From Algoriphagus hitonicola (GTDB taxonomy: Bacteria > Bacteroidota > Bacteroidia > Cytophagales > Cyclobacteriaceae): 64,000 nt of DNA. The DNA lies in the NCBI RefSeq assembly GCF_900113375.1, contig NZ_FOPC01000006.1:31459-95458 (forward strand). Direction: 5' to 3'. Position 1 is the first letter of the stretch, and each line of letters begins with the position of its first letter. Shown here one piece after another: positions 1-8,624 of the stretch. The notes under the pieces were generated by a model. That model did no database searches. It was not told the DNA's origin and worked only from the letters and a program-made list of their open reading frames with translations. A program made the translations under genes and the position numbers.

Positions 1-790
1 TATAGGATTTATAATCCGAATAAATATAAAGAACTCTTTTTCAGCGATTAACAAACTTCGAAATTCATCATTGGGCATTCATCATTCGATATTTTAAAGG
101 ACTGATTTCTCCAATCTCCCACCTTCCCATCGATTCAACTTTCGACGATTCCCCGATTCTCCTCAAACGACTGTTTAACAATTAACTTTTAACCCTTAAC
201 CAAAAAAGTAGGCAGTCGCAGTTTTCAGTTAGCAGGGTATCAATGAACCCCGAACCTTGAACTCAGACCCCGTAGTACCTTTGCGCCGTTGCGAGCTTTT
301 CAGTTAAACAATTCCCCAATTCATCAATTAAACAGTTCATTGATTCCCCAACCGATTGTTTAACAATTAACTTTTAACCCTGAACCCATGAAGTAGGAAG
401 TCGCAGTATGCAGTCGGCAGATAAACCTTGAACCCGGAACTGTGAACCCTGAACCGTTGCGTCCTTGCGAGCTTTTCGATTAAACAATTAAACAGTTCAT
501 CAATTCCCCAATTCATCAATTAAACAGTTCCTCGATTCCCCAACCGACTGTTTAACAATTAACTTTTAACCCTTAACCAAATAAGTAGGCAGTTACAGTT
601 TTCAGTTGGCAGATCAAGAATCTAGAACCCTGAACCTAGAACTCAGAACCCATAACCCGTTGCTTCTTTGCGTCGTAGCGAGCTTTTCGATTAAACGATT
701 CCCCGATTCTTCAATTAAACAGTTCATCAATTCCCCAATAATCCCCCAACAAAAAAAAATCGATTTTTTTTCACCTGTTAATTTCCTTGA
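1..790. repeat. Degenerate repeat-rich intergenic region upstream of the wecA-like gene
   Basis: No credible gene is seen here. The stretch is built from recurring phrases: a block beginning GTTTAACAATTAACTTTTAA at 173, 358 and 550 (spacing 185 and 192 bp), followed each time by a 'GTAGGCAGTCGCAG'-like block, runs of 'GAACCCTGAACC', a 'TTGCGAGCTTTTC' block, and 'CAGTTCATCAATTCCCCAATTC'-like blocks. Some of these phrases also occur in the arrays at 4161-5000 and 7300-8575, so the regions are related, but the unit here is longer and more scrambled. Short open frames in this region are read through the repeats on both strands and look spurious. Function unknown. Confidence 0.8.
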
Positions 791-951
791 AAAAGGTTGA
801 AAACTGTATTTAAACAATATAAAAAAGTTGTTTATCTATTTATATCAAATAATAATATTTTTAATCAATAGATCTTTCTATTAATTAATTGTTAATGGCA
901 AGGCATTTGTTATGTTTTTGCGTAAATTTACACCGTTAAATCGCTTTTAAT

Positions 952-2109
952 ATGTTTTTTTTCTTAGCAGCGCTAACCGCTTTTTCAGTAGGAATGATCA
1001 GTATGCCAATCCTGATTAAAATCCTCCGAAAAGCCAAAATCGGAGATAATCCCGGAGGTAGAAAAATCCACACCTCATTTATCCCTTCCATGGGAGGAGT
1101 TGGTTTTTTTGTTGCATCCCTAGTTGCTATGTCTATCTGGGCTTGGCAATTTCCACTTCCCGATATCCGATACCTGCTTGGAGCCATCGCAATCATGTTT
1201 ATCGTAGGACTAAGAGACGATTTGATCGAAATGAAAGCATCCCAAAAGATCGTCGGGCAGTTAATAGCAGTCTTACTCGTAGTAGTGGCCTCAGATATCC
1301 GAATCAAGGATTTGCATGGATTTTTGGGTTTTCATGAACTTCCGCTTTGGTTTTCTTACAGCTTCTCCGCCTTTGTTCTTCTCGCTCTGACCAATGCATT
1401 CAATTTGATTGATGGCTTGGATGGACTCGCAGGAACTATGGCTATGTTGGTTTTTGGATTTTTGGGAACCTGGTTTTTGGTGCAAGGATTGGAAAGTTAT
1501 GCGGTTCTGTCTTTTACCTTTCTGGGCGGTATTTTAGCCTTTTTAATGTTTAATTGGCACCCGGCAAAAATATTTATGGGGGATACCGGTTCGCTTCTGC
1601 TTGGCTTTACGCAGGGTGCACTGATCATTGCTTTTATGGAATATAATGCCACACTGCCTGAAGACGGTTTCTTACAGTTTGAGCCGGTTTTCACTTCAGG
1701 GATTGTGTTGATGCTTTATCCCTTGTATGATATGGCCAGGGTGTTTACCCGAAGGCTGTCTCAAGGAAAAGGCCCCATGACACCCGATAAAAGCCATGTG
1801 CATCATTTTTTGATGCGGATGGGGTTAAAGCATAATCAAGTCGCCCTGATGCTAGGAGCACTTCAACTTTCATTTATCCTATTGATTTTTGTAATGGCAG
1901 ATGTATCTGATCATATCGCCTTACCCATCGTATCTGCCTTAGCCCTGTTTTTAGGCTATCGGTTGGATAAAATTACCGTCAAATACGTCAAACGTAAAGT
2001 TCACAAACAGCCTAGAATTCTTGATATGAAAAGTCGGGCTTCTAGAAAACATGCTCAGGTTTCACTCGATGCTGAAAAACTTAAATCCTCAAAAATCAAT
2101 TTGAATTAA
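952..2109 (+). CDS. WecA/TagO-like undecaprenyl-phosphate sugar-1-phosphate transferase
   Basis: A 385-residue polytopic membrane enzyme of the MraY/WecA (PNPT) family. Such enzymes transfer a HexNAc-1-phosphate from UDP-sugar onto undecaprenyl phosphate at the cytoplasmic membrane, the first step in O-antigen, teichoic acid or capsule lipid-carrier synthesis. Visible family motifs are the Asp pair at residues 89-90 (GLRDDLIEMK), NLIDGLDGLAG at 151-161, FMGDTGS at 208-214 and the HVHH histidine motif at 282-285. Around ten hydrophobic segments and a basic cytoplasmic tail fit the family. WecA-like rather than MraY-like is judged from the HVHH region and the polysaccharide gene context. Substrate not determinable. 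The start codon lies about 20 bp downstream of a weak TAnnTTTA box (923-930). Confidence 0.9.
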   Translation: MFFFLAALTAFSVGMISMPILIKILRKAKIGDNPGGRKIHTSFIPSMGGVGFFVASLVAMSIWAWQFPLPDIRYLLGAIAIMFIVGLRDDLIEMKASQKIVGQLIAVLLVVVASDIRIKDLHGFLGFHELPLWFSYSFSAFVLLALTNAFNLIDGLDGLAGTMAMLVFGFLGTWFLVQGLESYAVLSFTFLGGILAFLMFNWHPAKIFMGDTGSLLLGFTQGALIIAFMEYNATLPEDGFLQFEPVFTSGIVLMLYPLYDMARVFTRRLSQGKGPMTPDKSHVHHFLMRMGLKHNQVALMLGALQLSFILLIFVMADVSDHIALPIVSALALFLGYRLDKITVKYVKRKVHKQPRILDMKSRASRKHAQVSLDAEKLKSSKINLN

Positions 2110-2235
2110 TCTTAGCTGATTTCTTTCCAAATTTACTCAAAGCTATTTCTTACCCTGATTAAGGGCTTTTAAAATTAAACTATTTTCTTAAAACTTAGAT
2201 AAATACAATTTTTTTACTACTTGTAGTTCAATTGG

Positions 2236-2266
2236 TTGGGTTTTTGTTGGTTTGTGCGTATGTTTA
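2236..2266 (+). promoter_or_regulatory. Candidate Bacteroidota promoter for the aminotransferase gene
   Basis: TTG at 2236-2238, a 20-bp spacer, and TATGTTTA at 2259-2266. This resembles the Bacteroidota -33/-7 consensus (TTG, TAnnTTTG) with one mismatch in the last base. It is about 30 bp before the ATG at 2296. Confidence 0.35.
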
Positions 2267-2295
2267 GCACCATCTACATCTCACCCTAATCGTAA

Positions 2296-3435
2296 ATGGC
2301 TTACCAAATAAAATTATCAGCGCCGATTTTTAATGGTAATGAGTCAATCTATATACAACAGGCTGTAGATTCAGGACACCTGGCCACTTATGGATCCTTT
2401 ATAGATCAGTTTGAATATAAGCTTGGAGCCTTAACCAAAACCCATCAGGCAGTAGCTCTGAATTCCGGGACATCGGCGCTTCATTTGGGAATGGCTTTAT
2501 TGGGAGTTTCACATGGGGACGAGGTGATTTGTCAGTCCTTTACGTTTTGTGCCTCAGCAAATCCCATCATCTACCTGGGCGCTACTCCAATATTTGTAGA
2601 TAGTGAGTTGGATACCTGGAATATGTGTCCCGAATTATTGGAAGACGCTATTCTGAACCGGATTGCCAATGGAAGAAAACCCAAGGCGATTGTTATCGTG
2701 CATCTTTTTGGCATGCCGGCAAAGATGAATGAAATCATCGAAGTGGCTTCAAAATATCAAATTCCTATTCTAGAAGATGCTGCCGAAGCAGTGGGAAGCA
2801 AATACGCCAATCGACACTGCGGCACCTTTGGGGAATTGGGTGTTTATTCCTTCAATGGAAATAAAATTATCACCGCTGGCGGGGGAGGAGCATTGATTTC
2901 TAAAAATGCATCCCTCTTGCAAAAAGCCGAATACCTGTCCATGCAGGCTAGGGAAGATCTTCCCTATTATCAGCATCTCGAAATTGGATATAATTACCGG
3001 ATGAATAATCTCTCGGCTGCTGTCGGAGTTGCCCAGATGGAGCAATTGCATCAGGCTGTCAAAAGACGAAGGGAAATCAACCAAAACTACCGGCAATTAT
3101 TGAATAATATGCCGGGGATTAAATTTCAGGACGATTCGGATCTTTCAGAGTCTAATTACTGGTTGACGACCGTTTTAATCGATGAAAAGGTGATGGGTTT
3201 CTCCAATGACCAACTTCGGATTAAATTGATGAAAAATGGAATAGAAACCCGTTTTTTATGGAAGCCACTTCACATGCAGCCCGTTTATAGAGGAATTCAA
3301 TTTTTTGGTGGTTCGATCGCAAAATCTCTTTTTCATTCGGGCATTTGCTTGCCAAGCTCATCGGATTTGACTTTCGATGATCAATCCCGGATCGTACAAT
3401 TAATTCAGGATGAGCTTGCCAAATCATTCAAATAA
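2296..3435 (+). CDS. DegT/DnrJ/EryC1-family PLP sugar aminotransferase
   Basis: A 379-residue PLP-dependent aminotransferase of the DegT/DnrJ/EryC1/StrS family. These enzymes transfer an amino group to a keto-deoxy nucleotide sugar, for example the UDP-4-keto sugar in bacillosamine synthesis (PglE/EpsN type). Visible are the N-terminal substrate loop, SGTSALHLGM (58-66), the cofactor Asp in EDAAEAVGS (160-168) and the Schiff-base lysine K190 in SFNGNKIITAGGGG. Length is normal for the family. Its 3' end overlaps the next gene by 26 bp, so the two are probably translationally coupled. Together with the following sugar transferase and the dehydratase at 5243-7153 it suggests synthesis of a 4-amino-4,6-dideoxy sugar. 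That pathway assignment is inference. Confidence 0.88.
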   Translation: MAYQIKLSAPIFNGNESIYIQQAVDSGHLATYGSFIDQFEYKLGALTKTHQAVALNSGTSALHLGMALLGVSHGDEVICQSFTFCASANPIIYLGATPIFVDSELDTWNMCPELLEDAILNRIANGRKPKAIVIVHLFGMPAKMNEIIEVASKYQIPILEDAAEAVGSKYANRHCGTFGELGVYSFNGNKIITAGGGGALISKNASLLQKAEYLSMQAREDLPYYQHLEIGYNYRMNNLSAAVGVAQMEQLHQAVKRRREINQNYRQLLNNMPGIKFQDDSDLSESNYWLTTVLIDEKVMGFSNDQLRIKLMKNGIETRFLWKPLHMQPVYRGIQFFGGSIAKSLFHSGICLPSSSDLTFDDQSRIVQLIQDELAKSFK

Positions 3436-4060
3436 GAGTTTGTATCGGAGTTTTGGAAAACGGCTAATGGATTTCTTCTTATCCATTATTTTATTCGGCA
3501 TTCTTTCTCCCCTATTTCTACTCCTTTATTTCAGTTTGGCAATTCATTTTCGGGGAAACCCGATTTTTGCCCAAGAAAGACCAGGCAAGGATGGGGTTAT
3601 ATTTAGAATTCTAAAATTCAAAACCATGAAAGATCGCAGAGACCCCTCAGGTAATCTGCTTCCCGATATCGATCGACTGACTAGCTTTGGAAAATATATC
3701 CGAAAATTTTCACTTGATGAAATTCCACAACTGCTAAATGTGATCAAAGGGGATATGAGCTTGATTGGTCCTCGACCGCTTTTGGTGGAATACCTGAGTC
3801 TTTATTCTGAGGATCAATCCCAACGGCATTTGGTCAAGCCAGGAGTAACCGGATGGGCCCAGATTAACGGGCGAAATACAATCAGCTGGGAAGAAAAGTT
3901 TATCTATGACCTCTGGTATATTAAGCATTATGATTTCTTTTTTGATGTAAAGATTTTGCTGATGACTTTTTTCAATGTGATCCGCGGAAAGGGCGTTTCC
4001 CAACATGGCCATGTCAGCATGGGAAAATTTACCGGAAGCAATTCCCAAAAAGTCCGGTGA
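3410..4060 (+). CDS. PglC-like polyprenyl-phosphate phosphoglycosyl transferase (bacterial sugar transferase)
   Basis: A 216-residue monotopic sugar transferase. The family moves a sugar-1-phosphate from a UDP-sugar to undecaprenyl phosphate, starting assembly of a surface glycan. It has one hydrophobic N-terminal segment (about 20-44), the KFKTM motif (69-73), the catalytic Asp-Glu dyad D103-E104 in SLDEIPQ, the IGPRPLL motif (119-125) and the VTGWAQINGR motif. The short length without an N-terminal multi-helix domain matches PglC/EpsL-type enzymes rather than WbaP. The ATG lies 26 bp inside the aminotransferase gene in another frame. No other convincing start precedes the membrane segment. 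Substrate unknown; a diamino-trideoxy sugar is a reasonable guess from the neighbours. Confidence 0.9.
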   Translation: MSLPNHSNKSLYRSFGKRLMDFFLSIILFGILSPLFLLLYFSLAIHFRGNPIFAQERPGKDGVIFRILKFKTMKDRRDPSGNLLPDIDRLTSFGKYIRKFSLDEIPQLLNVIKGDMSLIGPRPLLVEYLSLYSEDQSQRHLVKPGVTGWAQINGRNTISWEEKFIYDLWYIKHYDFFFDVKILLMTFFNVIRGKGVSQHGHVSMGKFTGSNSQKVR

Positions 4061-4160
4061 TTGCTAAGTACTCCAATTTGGCATAAATCTTCCGTTTTTT
4101 CTTCGAAATTCATTTGCGCCGCCACGAGCTCATTAAGGTCGGTGAGCTGGTCGAACCATC
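4061..4160. repeat. REP-like boundary segment before the tandem array
   Basis: Noncoding DNA after the sugar transferase gene. The part from about 4114 (GCGCCGCCACGAGCTCATTA, then GGTGAGCTGGTCGAACCATC) closely resembles 8130-8216, and its last bases resemble 10427-10443. In both 4161 and 8217 this block is followed at once by the array unit start AGTTAAMC, so it is a shared module and not random sequence. Confidence 0.6.
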
Positions 4161-5000
4161 AGTTAACCAGTTCATCAATTCCCCAATTCGACAGTACCCC
4201 GATTGATTGTAAATAGAAAGAAGTGAAAAGTAAACAGAGGGAAAACCGACGCCTTAACCCATAACCATTTACCATTAACCTTTTGGAAATGAGACTTTCC
4301 TCTTCAACCTATTCAGTTAACCAGTTCATCAATTCCACAGTTCGACAGAGTTCCGTGATTGAGTGTAAATAGTAAAAAGTAAATACCAAACAGCGGGAAA
4401 ACCGACCCCTTAACCCATAACCATTAACCTTTAACCTTTTGGAAATGAGACTTTCCTCTTCAACCTATTCAGTTAACCAGTTCATCAATTCCACAGTTCG
4501 ACAGAGTTCCGTGATTGAGTGTAAATAGTAAAAAGTAAATACCAAACAGCGGGAAACCGACGCCTTAACCCACAACCATTTACCTTTAACCTTTTGGAAA
4601 TGAGTCTTTCCTCTTCAACCTATTCAGTTAACCAGTTCATCAATTCCCCAGTTCGACAGAGTACCCCGATTGATTGTAAATAGAAAGAAGTGAAAAGTAA
4701 ACAGTGGGAAAACCGACGCCTTAACCCATAACCATTAACCTTTAACCTTTTGGAATCGAAATTTTCCTCTTCAACCAATTCAGTTAACCAGTTCCTCAAT
4801 TCCCCAATTCGACAGTACCCCGATTGATTGTAAATAGAAAGAAGTGAAAAGTAAACAGAGGGAAAACCGACGCCTTAACCCATAACCATTAACCATTAAC
4901 CTTTTGAAAACGAGATTTCAATTTTGAACCTATTCAGTTAACCAGTTCATCAATTCGTCGATTAAACAAATCCCCAGTTCGACGATCAAACAATTCCCCA
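4161..5000. repeat. Tandem array B: six units of about 155 bp
   Basis: The unit start AGTTAACCAGTTC occurs at 4161, 4315, 4471, 4625, 4782 and 4936, giving spacings of 154-157 bp; the last unit is truncated. Each unit runs through four modules in order: AGTTAACCAGTTCATCAATT; a TTGTAAATAGAAAGAAGTG-type block ending in GGGAAAACCGACG; a TTAACCCATAACCATTAACC block; and TGAGACTTTCCTCTTCAACC. Units are close to identical with scattered substitutions, as expected of expanding or gene-converting tandem repeats. The period is not a multiple of 3 and no sustained frame runs across units. It fills most of the gap between the sugar transferase gene and the dehydratase gene. Confidence 0.9.
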
Positions 5001-5144
5001 GCTAATTAATGCTTTTCCAAAAAAAAATCCACGAAAGCCCTCAATCCAAACATTAACTTTATTTCGTTTATCCATACAAACGATGCTCAAAACTTATTTA
5101 ATTGCAAAGTAATATTGGAATTTGAAAAATATTGACTAAGTTTC

Positions 5145-5176
5145 TTTGGTCAAAGTTCGCATTCTACTTAGTTTTG
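5145..5176 (+). promoter_or_regulatory. Bacteroidota-type promoter for the dehydratase gene
   Basis: TTTG at 5145-5148, a 20-bp spacer and TAGTTTTG at 5169-5176, an exact TAnnTTTG -7 box. Transcription would start near 5182. This makes a start codon upstream of 5182 impossible for this transcript and supports the ATG at 5243. Confidence 0.55.
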
Positions 5177-5242
5177 CCGAATTATTGGACTGATTATGGT
5201 TGGTGTCATTTTAAAATCTTACCATTTGAAAAAATCTCTACT

Positions 5243-7153
5243 ATGAATTTTTTGTCTCGGTTAAAAATCCTCCCTCGATGGATCATAGCCACTCTTGACT
5301 CGCTTATTCTTTTTCAATGCGCGTTATTTGGCTACTTGGTTCGCTTCAATTTTGAGCTCGCGCTGATCGAACAAAACGATGCCGTTGCCGGCAGTTTTAC
5401 CTTTATGATCGGAGGTCTTCTGGTCATGCAGAATACCCGTAGCTATGAAGGAATTGTGCGCCATACTGGCTTTAAAGACGGTTCTAATATCTTTAAAACG
5501 GTATTGATCAATTTTATATTGTTTCTTTTCCTGAATTTTTTCCATGGCAGTTTTCTCAATGATCGGTTCCTTCTTCCCACTTCAGTTCTGATTGTGGCGA
5601 GCTTGTCCTCGCTCTTTATGTTGATCTTTTATCGGCTATTGGTGAAAGAACTTTTCGTCTATTTGAAAAATGGGTTCATGCAACGGGAGATGAAAAATGG
5701 AGTCATTTTCGGAGCCGGTGAAGCTGGAATAATCGCACAAGAAGCCATCAAGCAGGACAGTATAAGTTTATTCAATACCATCGCCTTTTTGGATGACGAT
5801 CCTAAAAAGGAAGGAAAAAATATTGCCGGGAAGCGAATTTACCGTGGAATCGAATCCTTGGAAAAAGTAGTGGAGCTTTTTGGTGTAACAGAACTCATCA
5901 TTGCTGTAAGAGATCTTTCGGTTAAGCGAAAAAATGAGATTATTGATGAGTGCCTCCGTTTAAAGGTTTCAGTGTCCATCGTTCCTCCCGTGGATCAATG
6001 GATCAATGGAGGACTGACAGCAGGCGCAATCAGAGAAGTGAAAATCGAGGATCTCCTCAGCCGGGAGCAGATCAAATTGGACAATCCACGAGTCAAAGAA
6101 GACTTGATGGGCAAAATCATTTTGGTCACCGGAGCAGCGGGGTCCATAGGAAGTGAGATCTGCCGTCAAATCACCCATTATAATCCAAAACTTCTTATCA
6201 TGCTGGATATCGCTGAGTCTGCACTCTATGATATCGAACATGAATTTAAGGAGAATTATATCTCTTGTCCGATAAAAATCATCTTGGGGGATGTTCGGAA
6301 TAAGAAGAAAATGAAAGAGATTTTCCGGCTTTTTAAACCTCAAGTGGTATTCCATGCAGCAGCCTATAAGCATGTACCTATGATGGAAAATTATCCGGAA
6401 GAGGCTATTCATGCTAATGTAATCGGAACCAAAATTTTAGCCGACCTATCGGTTTTGGCACAGGTGGATCGATTTGTTTTTGTCTCTACAGACAAAGCCG
6501 TCAATCCAACCAATGTCATGGGAGCAAGCAAGCGTGCTGCGGAAATGTACGTACAGGCACTCAATGAGTATTTGGAGCAAAACCATAAAAAATACCACAC
6601 CAAGTTTATCACGACCCGTTTTGGAAATGTCCTCGGCTCCAATGGATCTGTAATTCCACTTTTCAAAAGGCAGATCTTACATGGAGGGCCGATTACGGTT
6701 ACCCATCCTGAAATCACCCGTTTCTTTATGACTATTCCTGAAGCTTGCCAATTGGTTTTGGAAGCAGGAATCATGGGAAATGGTGGAGAGATTTATGTGT
6801 TTGATATGGGTGAACCCATCAAGATTTTGGATTTGGCTAAAAAGATGATCCAACTTTCCGGTAAGAAAGTGGATGATGATATCAAAATTACTTTTTCAGG
6901 CTTAAGGGAAGGGGAGAAACTGTATGAGGAATTGCTTAATGACTTCGAAACTGTCAAGATCACTCACCATCCCAAAATTAAAATCGCCCAGGTTTTACCG
7001 GCTTCGTATCATAAGATAGACGGCCAAATTGAGTTGTTCCAAGATTTGATTCATAAGAATTCTGAAAATGACTTGGTTTCACATCTCAAGGTCATCGTTC
7101 CAGAATTTATCTCAAACTCTTCCCGATTTGAGGTTTTGGATCGATTGAATTAA
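5243..7153 (+). CDS. PglF/WbpM-like membrane UDP-HexNAc 4,6-dehydratase (CapD family)
   Basis: A 636-residue long-type nucleotide-sugar dehydratase. Family members convert UDP-GlcNAc to the UDP-4-keto-6-deoxy sugar, the first step to bacillosamine, QuiNAc or FucNAc. The order is four N-terminal membrane segments (about 10-135), a first Rossmann domain with GAGEAG (157-162), then an extended SDR domain with TGAAGSIG (296-303), STDK (415-418) and VMGASK (425-430). The usual catalytic Tyr is Met426, the SMK triad known for WbpM/PglF. The open frame could begin at a TTG at 5132, but the promoter at 5145-5176 lies inside that extension, so the ATG at 5243 is preferred. The neighbouring aminotransferase could act on its product. 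Confidence 0.9.
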   Translation: MNFLSRLKILPRWIIATLDSLILFQCALFGYLVRFNFELALIEQNDAVAGSFTFMIGGLLVMQNTRSYEGIVRHTGFKDGSNIFKTVLINFILFLFLNFFHGSFLNDRFLLPTSVLIVASLSSLFMLIFYRLLVKELFVYLKNGFMQREMKNGVIFGAGEAGIIAQEAIKQDSISLFNTIAFLDDDPKKEGKNIAGKRIYRGIESLEKVVELFGVTELIIAVRDLSVKRKNEIIDECLRLKVSVSIVPPVDQWINGGLTAGAIREVKIEDLLSREQIKLDNPRVKEDLMGKIILVTGAAGSIGSEICRQITHYNPKLLIMLDIAESALYDIEHEFKENYISCPIKIILGDVRNKKKMKEIFRLFKPQVVFHAAAYKHVPMMENYPEEAIHANVIGTKILADLSVLAQVDRFVFVSTDKAVNPTNVMGASKRAAEMYVQALNEYLEQNHKKYHTKFITTRFGNVLGSNGSVIPLFKRQILHGGPITVTHPEITRFFMTIPEACQLVLEAGIMGNGGEIYVFDMGEPIKILDLAKKMIQLSGKKVDDDIKITFSGLREGEKLYEELLNDFETVKITHHPKIKIAQVLPASYHKIDGQIELFQDLIHKNSENDLVSHLKVIVPEFISNSSRFEVLDRLN

Positions 7154-7299
7154 TTGTCCCCTCCAAATTTCCAATGCATTTCAAGCCTTCTTAGCCGAAG
7201 CCAAGGTATCCATTCCCTAATTAGTCAGGAGTAGATTGGGACCTTTTATTTCAGTTTCTACAAAACTTTCTTTCCTTGATATAGGGAACAGGAATCAGT
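7154..7299. other. Unique intergenic spacer
   Basis: Non-repeated AT-rich sequence between the dehydratase stop and the start of array C. No terminator, promoter or reading frame stands out. Confidence 0.5.
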
Positions 7300-8575
7300 T
7301 TAAGGGTAAAAAGTAAACAGTGGGAAAACCGACCCCTTAACCCATAACCATTAACCTTTAACCTTTTGGAAATGAGTCTTTCCTCTTCAACCTATTCAGT
7401 TAAACAGTTCCTCAATTCCCCAGTTCGACAGCACCCCAATAGAGTGTAAATAGTAAAAAGTAAATACCAAACAATGGGAAACCGACGACTTAACCCATAA
7501 CCATTAACCTTTAACATTTTGGAAATGACTCTTTCCTCTTCGACCTATTCAGTTAACCAGTTCATCAGTTCCCCAATTCGACAGTCCCCCGATTGAGTGT
7601 AAATAGAAAGAATTGAAAAGTAAACAGTGGGAAAACCGACGCCTTAACCCATAACCATTAACCATTAACCTTTTGGAAATGAGTCTTTCCTCTTCAACCT
7701 ATTCAGTTGAACAGTTCATCAGTTCCCCAATTCGACAGTCCCCCGATTGATTGTAAATAGAAAGAAGTGAAAAGTAAACAGTGGGAAAACCGACACCTTA
7801 ACCCATAACCATTAACCATTAACCTTTTGGAAATGAGACTTTCCTCTTCAACCTATTCAGTTAAACAGTTCATCAGTTCCCCAGTTCGACAGTACCCCGA
7901 TTGAGTGTAAATAGAAAGAAGTGAAAAGTAAACAGTGGGAAAACCGTCGCCTTAACCCATAACCCTTAACCTTTAACAATTTGAAAACGAGACTTTAATC
8001 TTCAACCTATTCAATTAAACAGTTCCTCAATTCCCCAATTCGACAGTACCCTGAACCCAAAAACGATGTCAGGCTGAGTCTCGAAATCGAAGCTATTGTC
8101 AGGCTGAGCGAAGTCGAAGCCCGTCGCACCACCACGAGCTCCTCAAGGTTGGTGAGCACCTGTACTGAGCACTTGTACTGAGCTTGTCGAAGTATGTCGA
8201 AGTAGGTCAAACCATCAGTTAAACAGTTCCTCAATTCCCCAGTTCGACAGCACCCCAATAGAGTGTAAATAGTAAAAAGTAAATACCAAACAATGGGAAA
8301 CCGACGACTTAACCCATAACCATTAACCTTTAACATTTTGGAAATGACTCTTTCCTCTTCAACCTATTCAGTTAAACAGTTCCTCAATTCCCCAATTCGA
8401 CAGTACCCCAATAGAGTGTAAATAGTAAGAAGTAAATACCAAACAATGGGAAACCGACGCCTTAACCATTAACCATTAACCTTTAACATTCTGGAAATGA
8501 GACTTTCCTCTTCAACCTATTCAGTTAAACAGTTCCTCAATTCCCCAATTCGACAATTAAACAGCTCCCCAACCC
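7300..8575. repeat. Tandem array C: eight units of about 154 bp, interrupted once
   Basis: Unit starts (AGTTAAMCAGTTC or a close variant) lie at 7398, 7551, 7705, 7859, 8013, 8217, 8370 and 8523, preceded by a partial unit from about 7300. All spacings are 153-154 bp except 8013 to 8217 (204 bp), where a REP-like segment replaces part of a unit. The module order is the same as in array B, so the two arrays are copies of one family. Some adjacent and non-adjacent units share private variants (for example the CCCCAATAGAGTGTAAATAG form at 7434, 8254 and 8409), pointing to duplication or conversion of blocks. The last unit ends about 15-20 bp before the -7 box of the next gene. Confidence 0.9.
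8069..8216. repeat. REP-like palindromic repeat cluster inside array C
   Basis: Contains GTCAGGCTGAGTCTCGAAATCG and a second copy GTCAGGCTGAGCGAAGTCGA, then repeated CTGTACTGAGC / TTGTACTGAGCTTGTCGAAG blocks. Related GTCA-CTGAGC-CGAA phrases occur in the 51.2-51.6 kb element. Such dispersed intergenic elements (CTGAGC...TCGAAG) are common in Bacteroidota genomes. It breaks the 154-bp periodicity of the array. Confidence 0.65.
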
Positions 8576-8589
8576 TGAACAATTTTTCC

Positions 8590-8597
8590 TACCTTTG
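8590..8597 (+). promoter_or_regulatory. Candidate -7 box (TACCTTTG)
   Basis: TACCTTTG matches TAnnTTTG exactly, 28 bp upstream of the ATG at 8625. No TTG is visible at the expected -33 position, so this rests on the -7 box alone. It lies across the alternative TTG start at 8595, which argues against that start. Confidence 0.4.
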
Positions 8598-8624
8598 CCC
8601 CGATTTAAGGATAACTACCTTACC

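Noticed and set aside
606-817. Short reading frames of about 65 codons on both strands in the repeat patchwork
   Set aside because: They run through repeat modules on both strands, encode low-complexity peptides and lack family features.
5132-5242. TTG-initiated extension of the dehydratase gene
   Set aside because: An exact -7 box and -33 element lie within it, and family members begin at the first membrane helix as given by the ATG at 5243.
8007-8336. Minus-strand reading frame of 109 codons
   Set aside because: It spans array units and the REP-like insertion; its sequence is only the complement of repeat modules.
4161-8575. CRISPR-like repeats
   Set aside because: The repeats are about 154 bp, contiguous and without unique spacers, and no cas gene is present.
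8595-8624. TTG-initiated extension of the flavoprotein gene
   Set aside because: The TTG is part of the TACCTTTG -7 box; the ATG at 8625 is the natural start.
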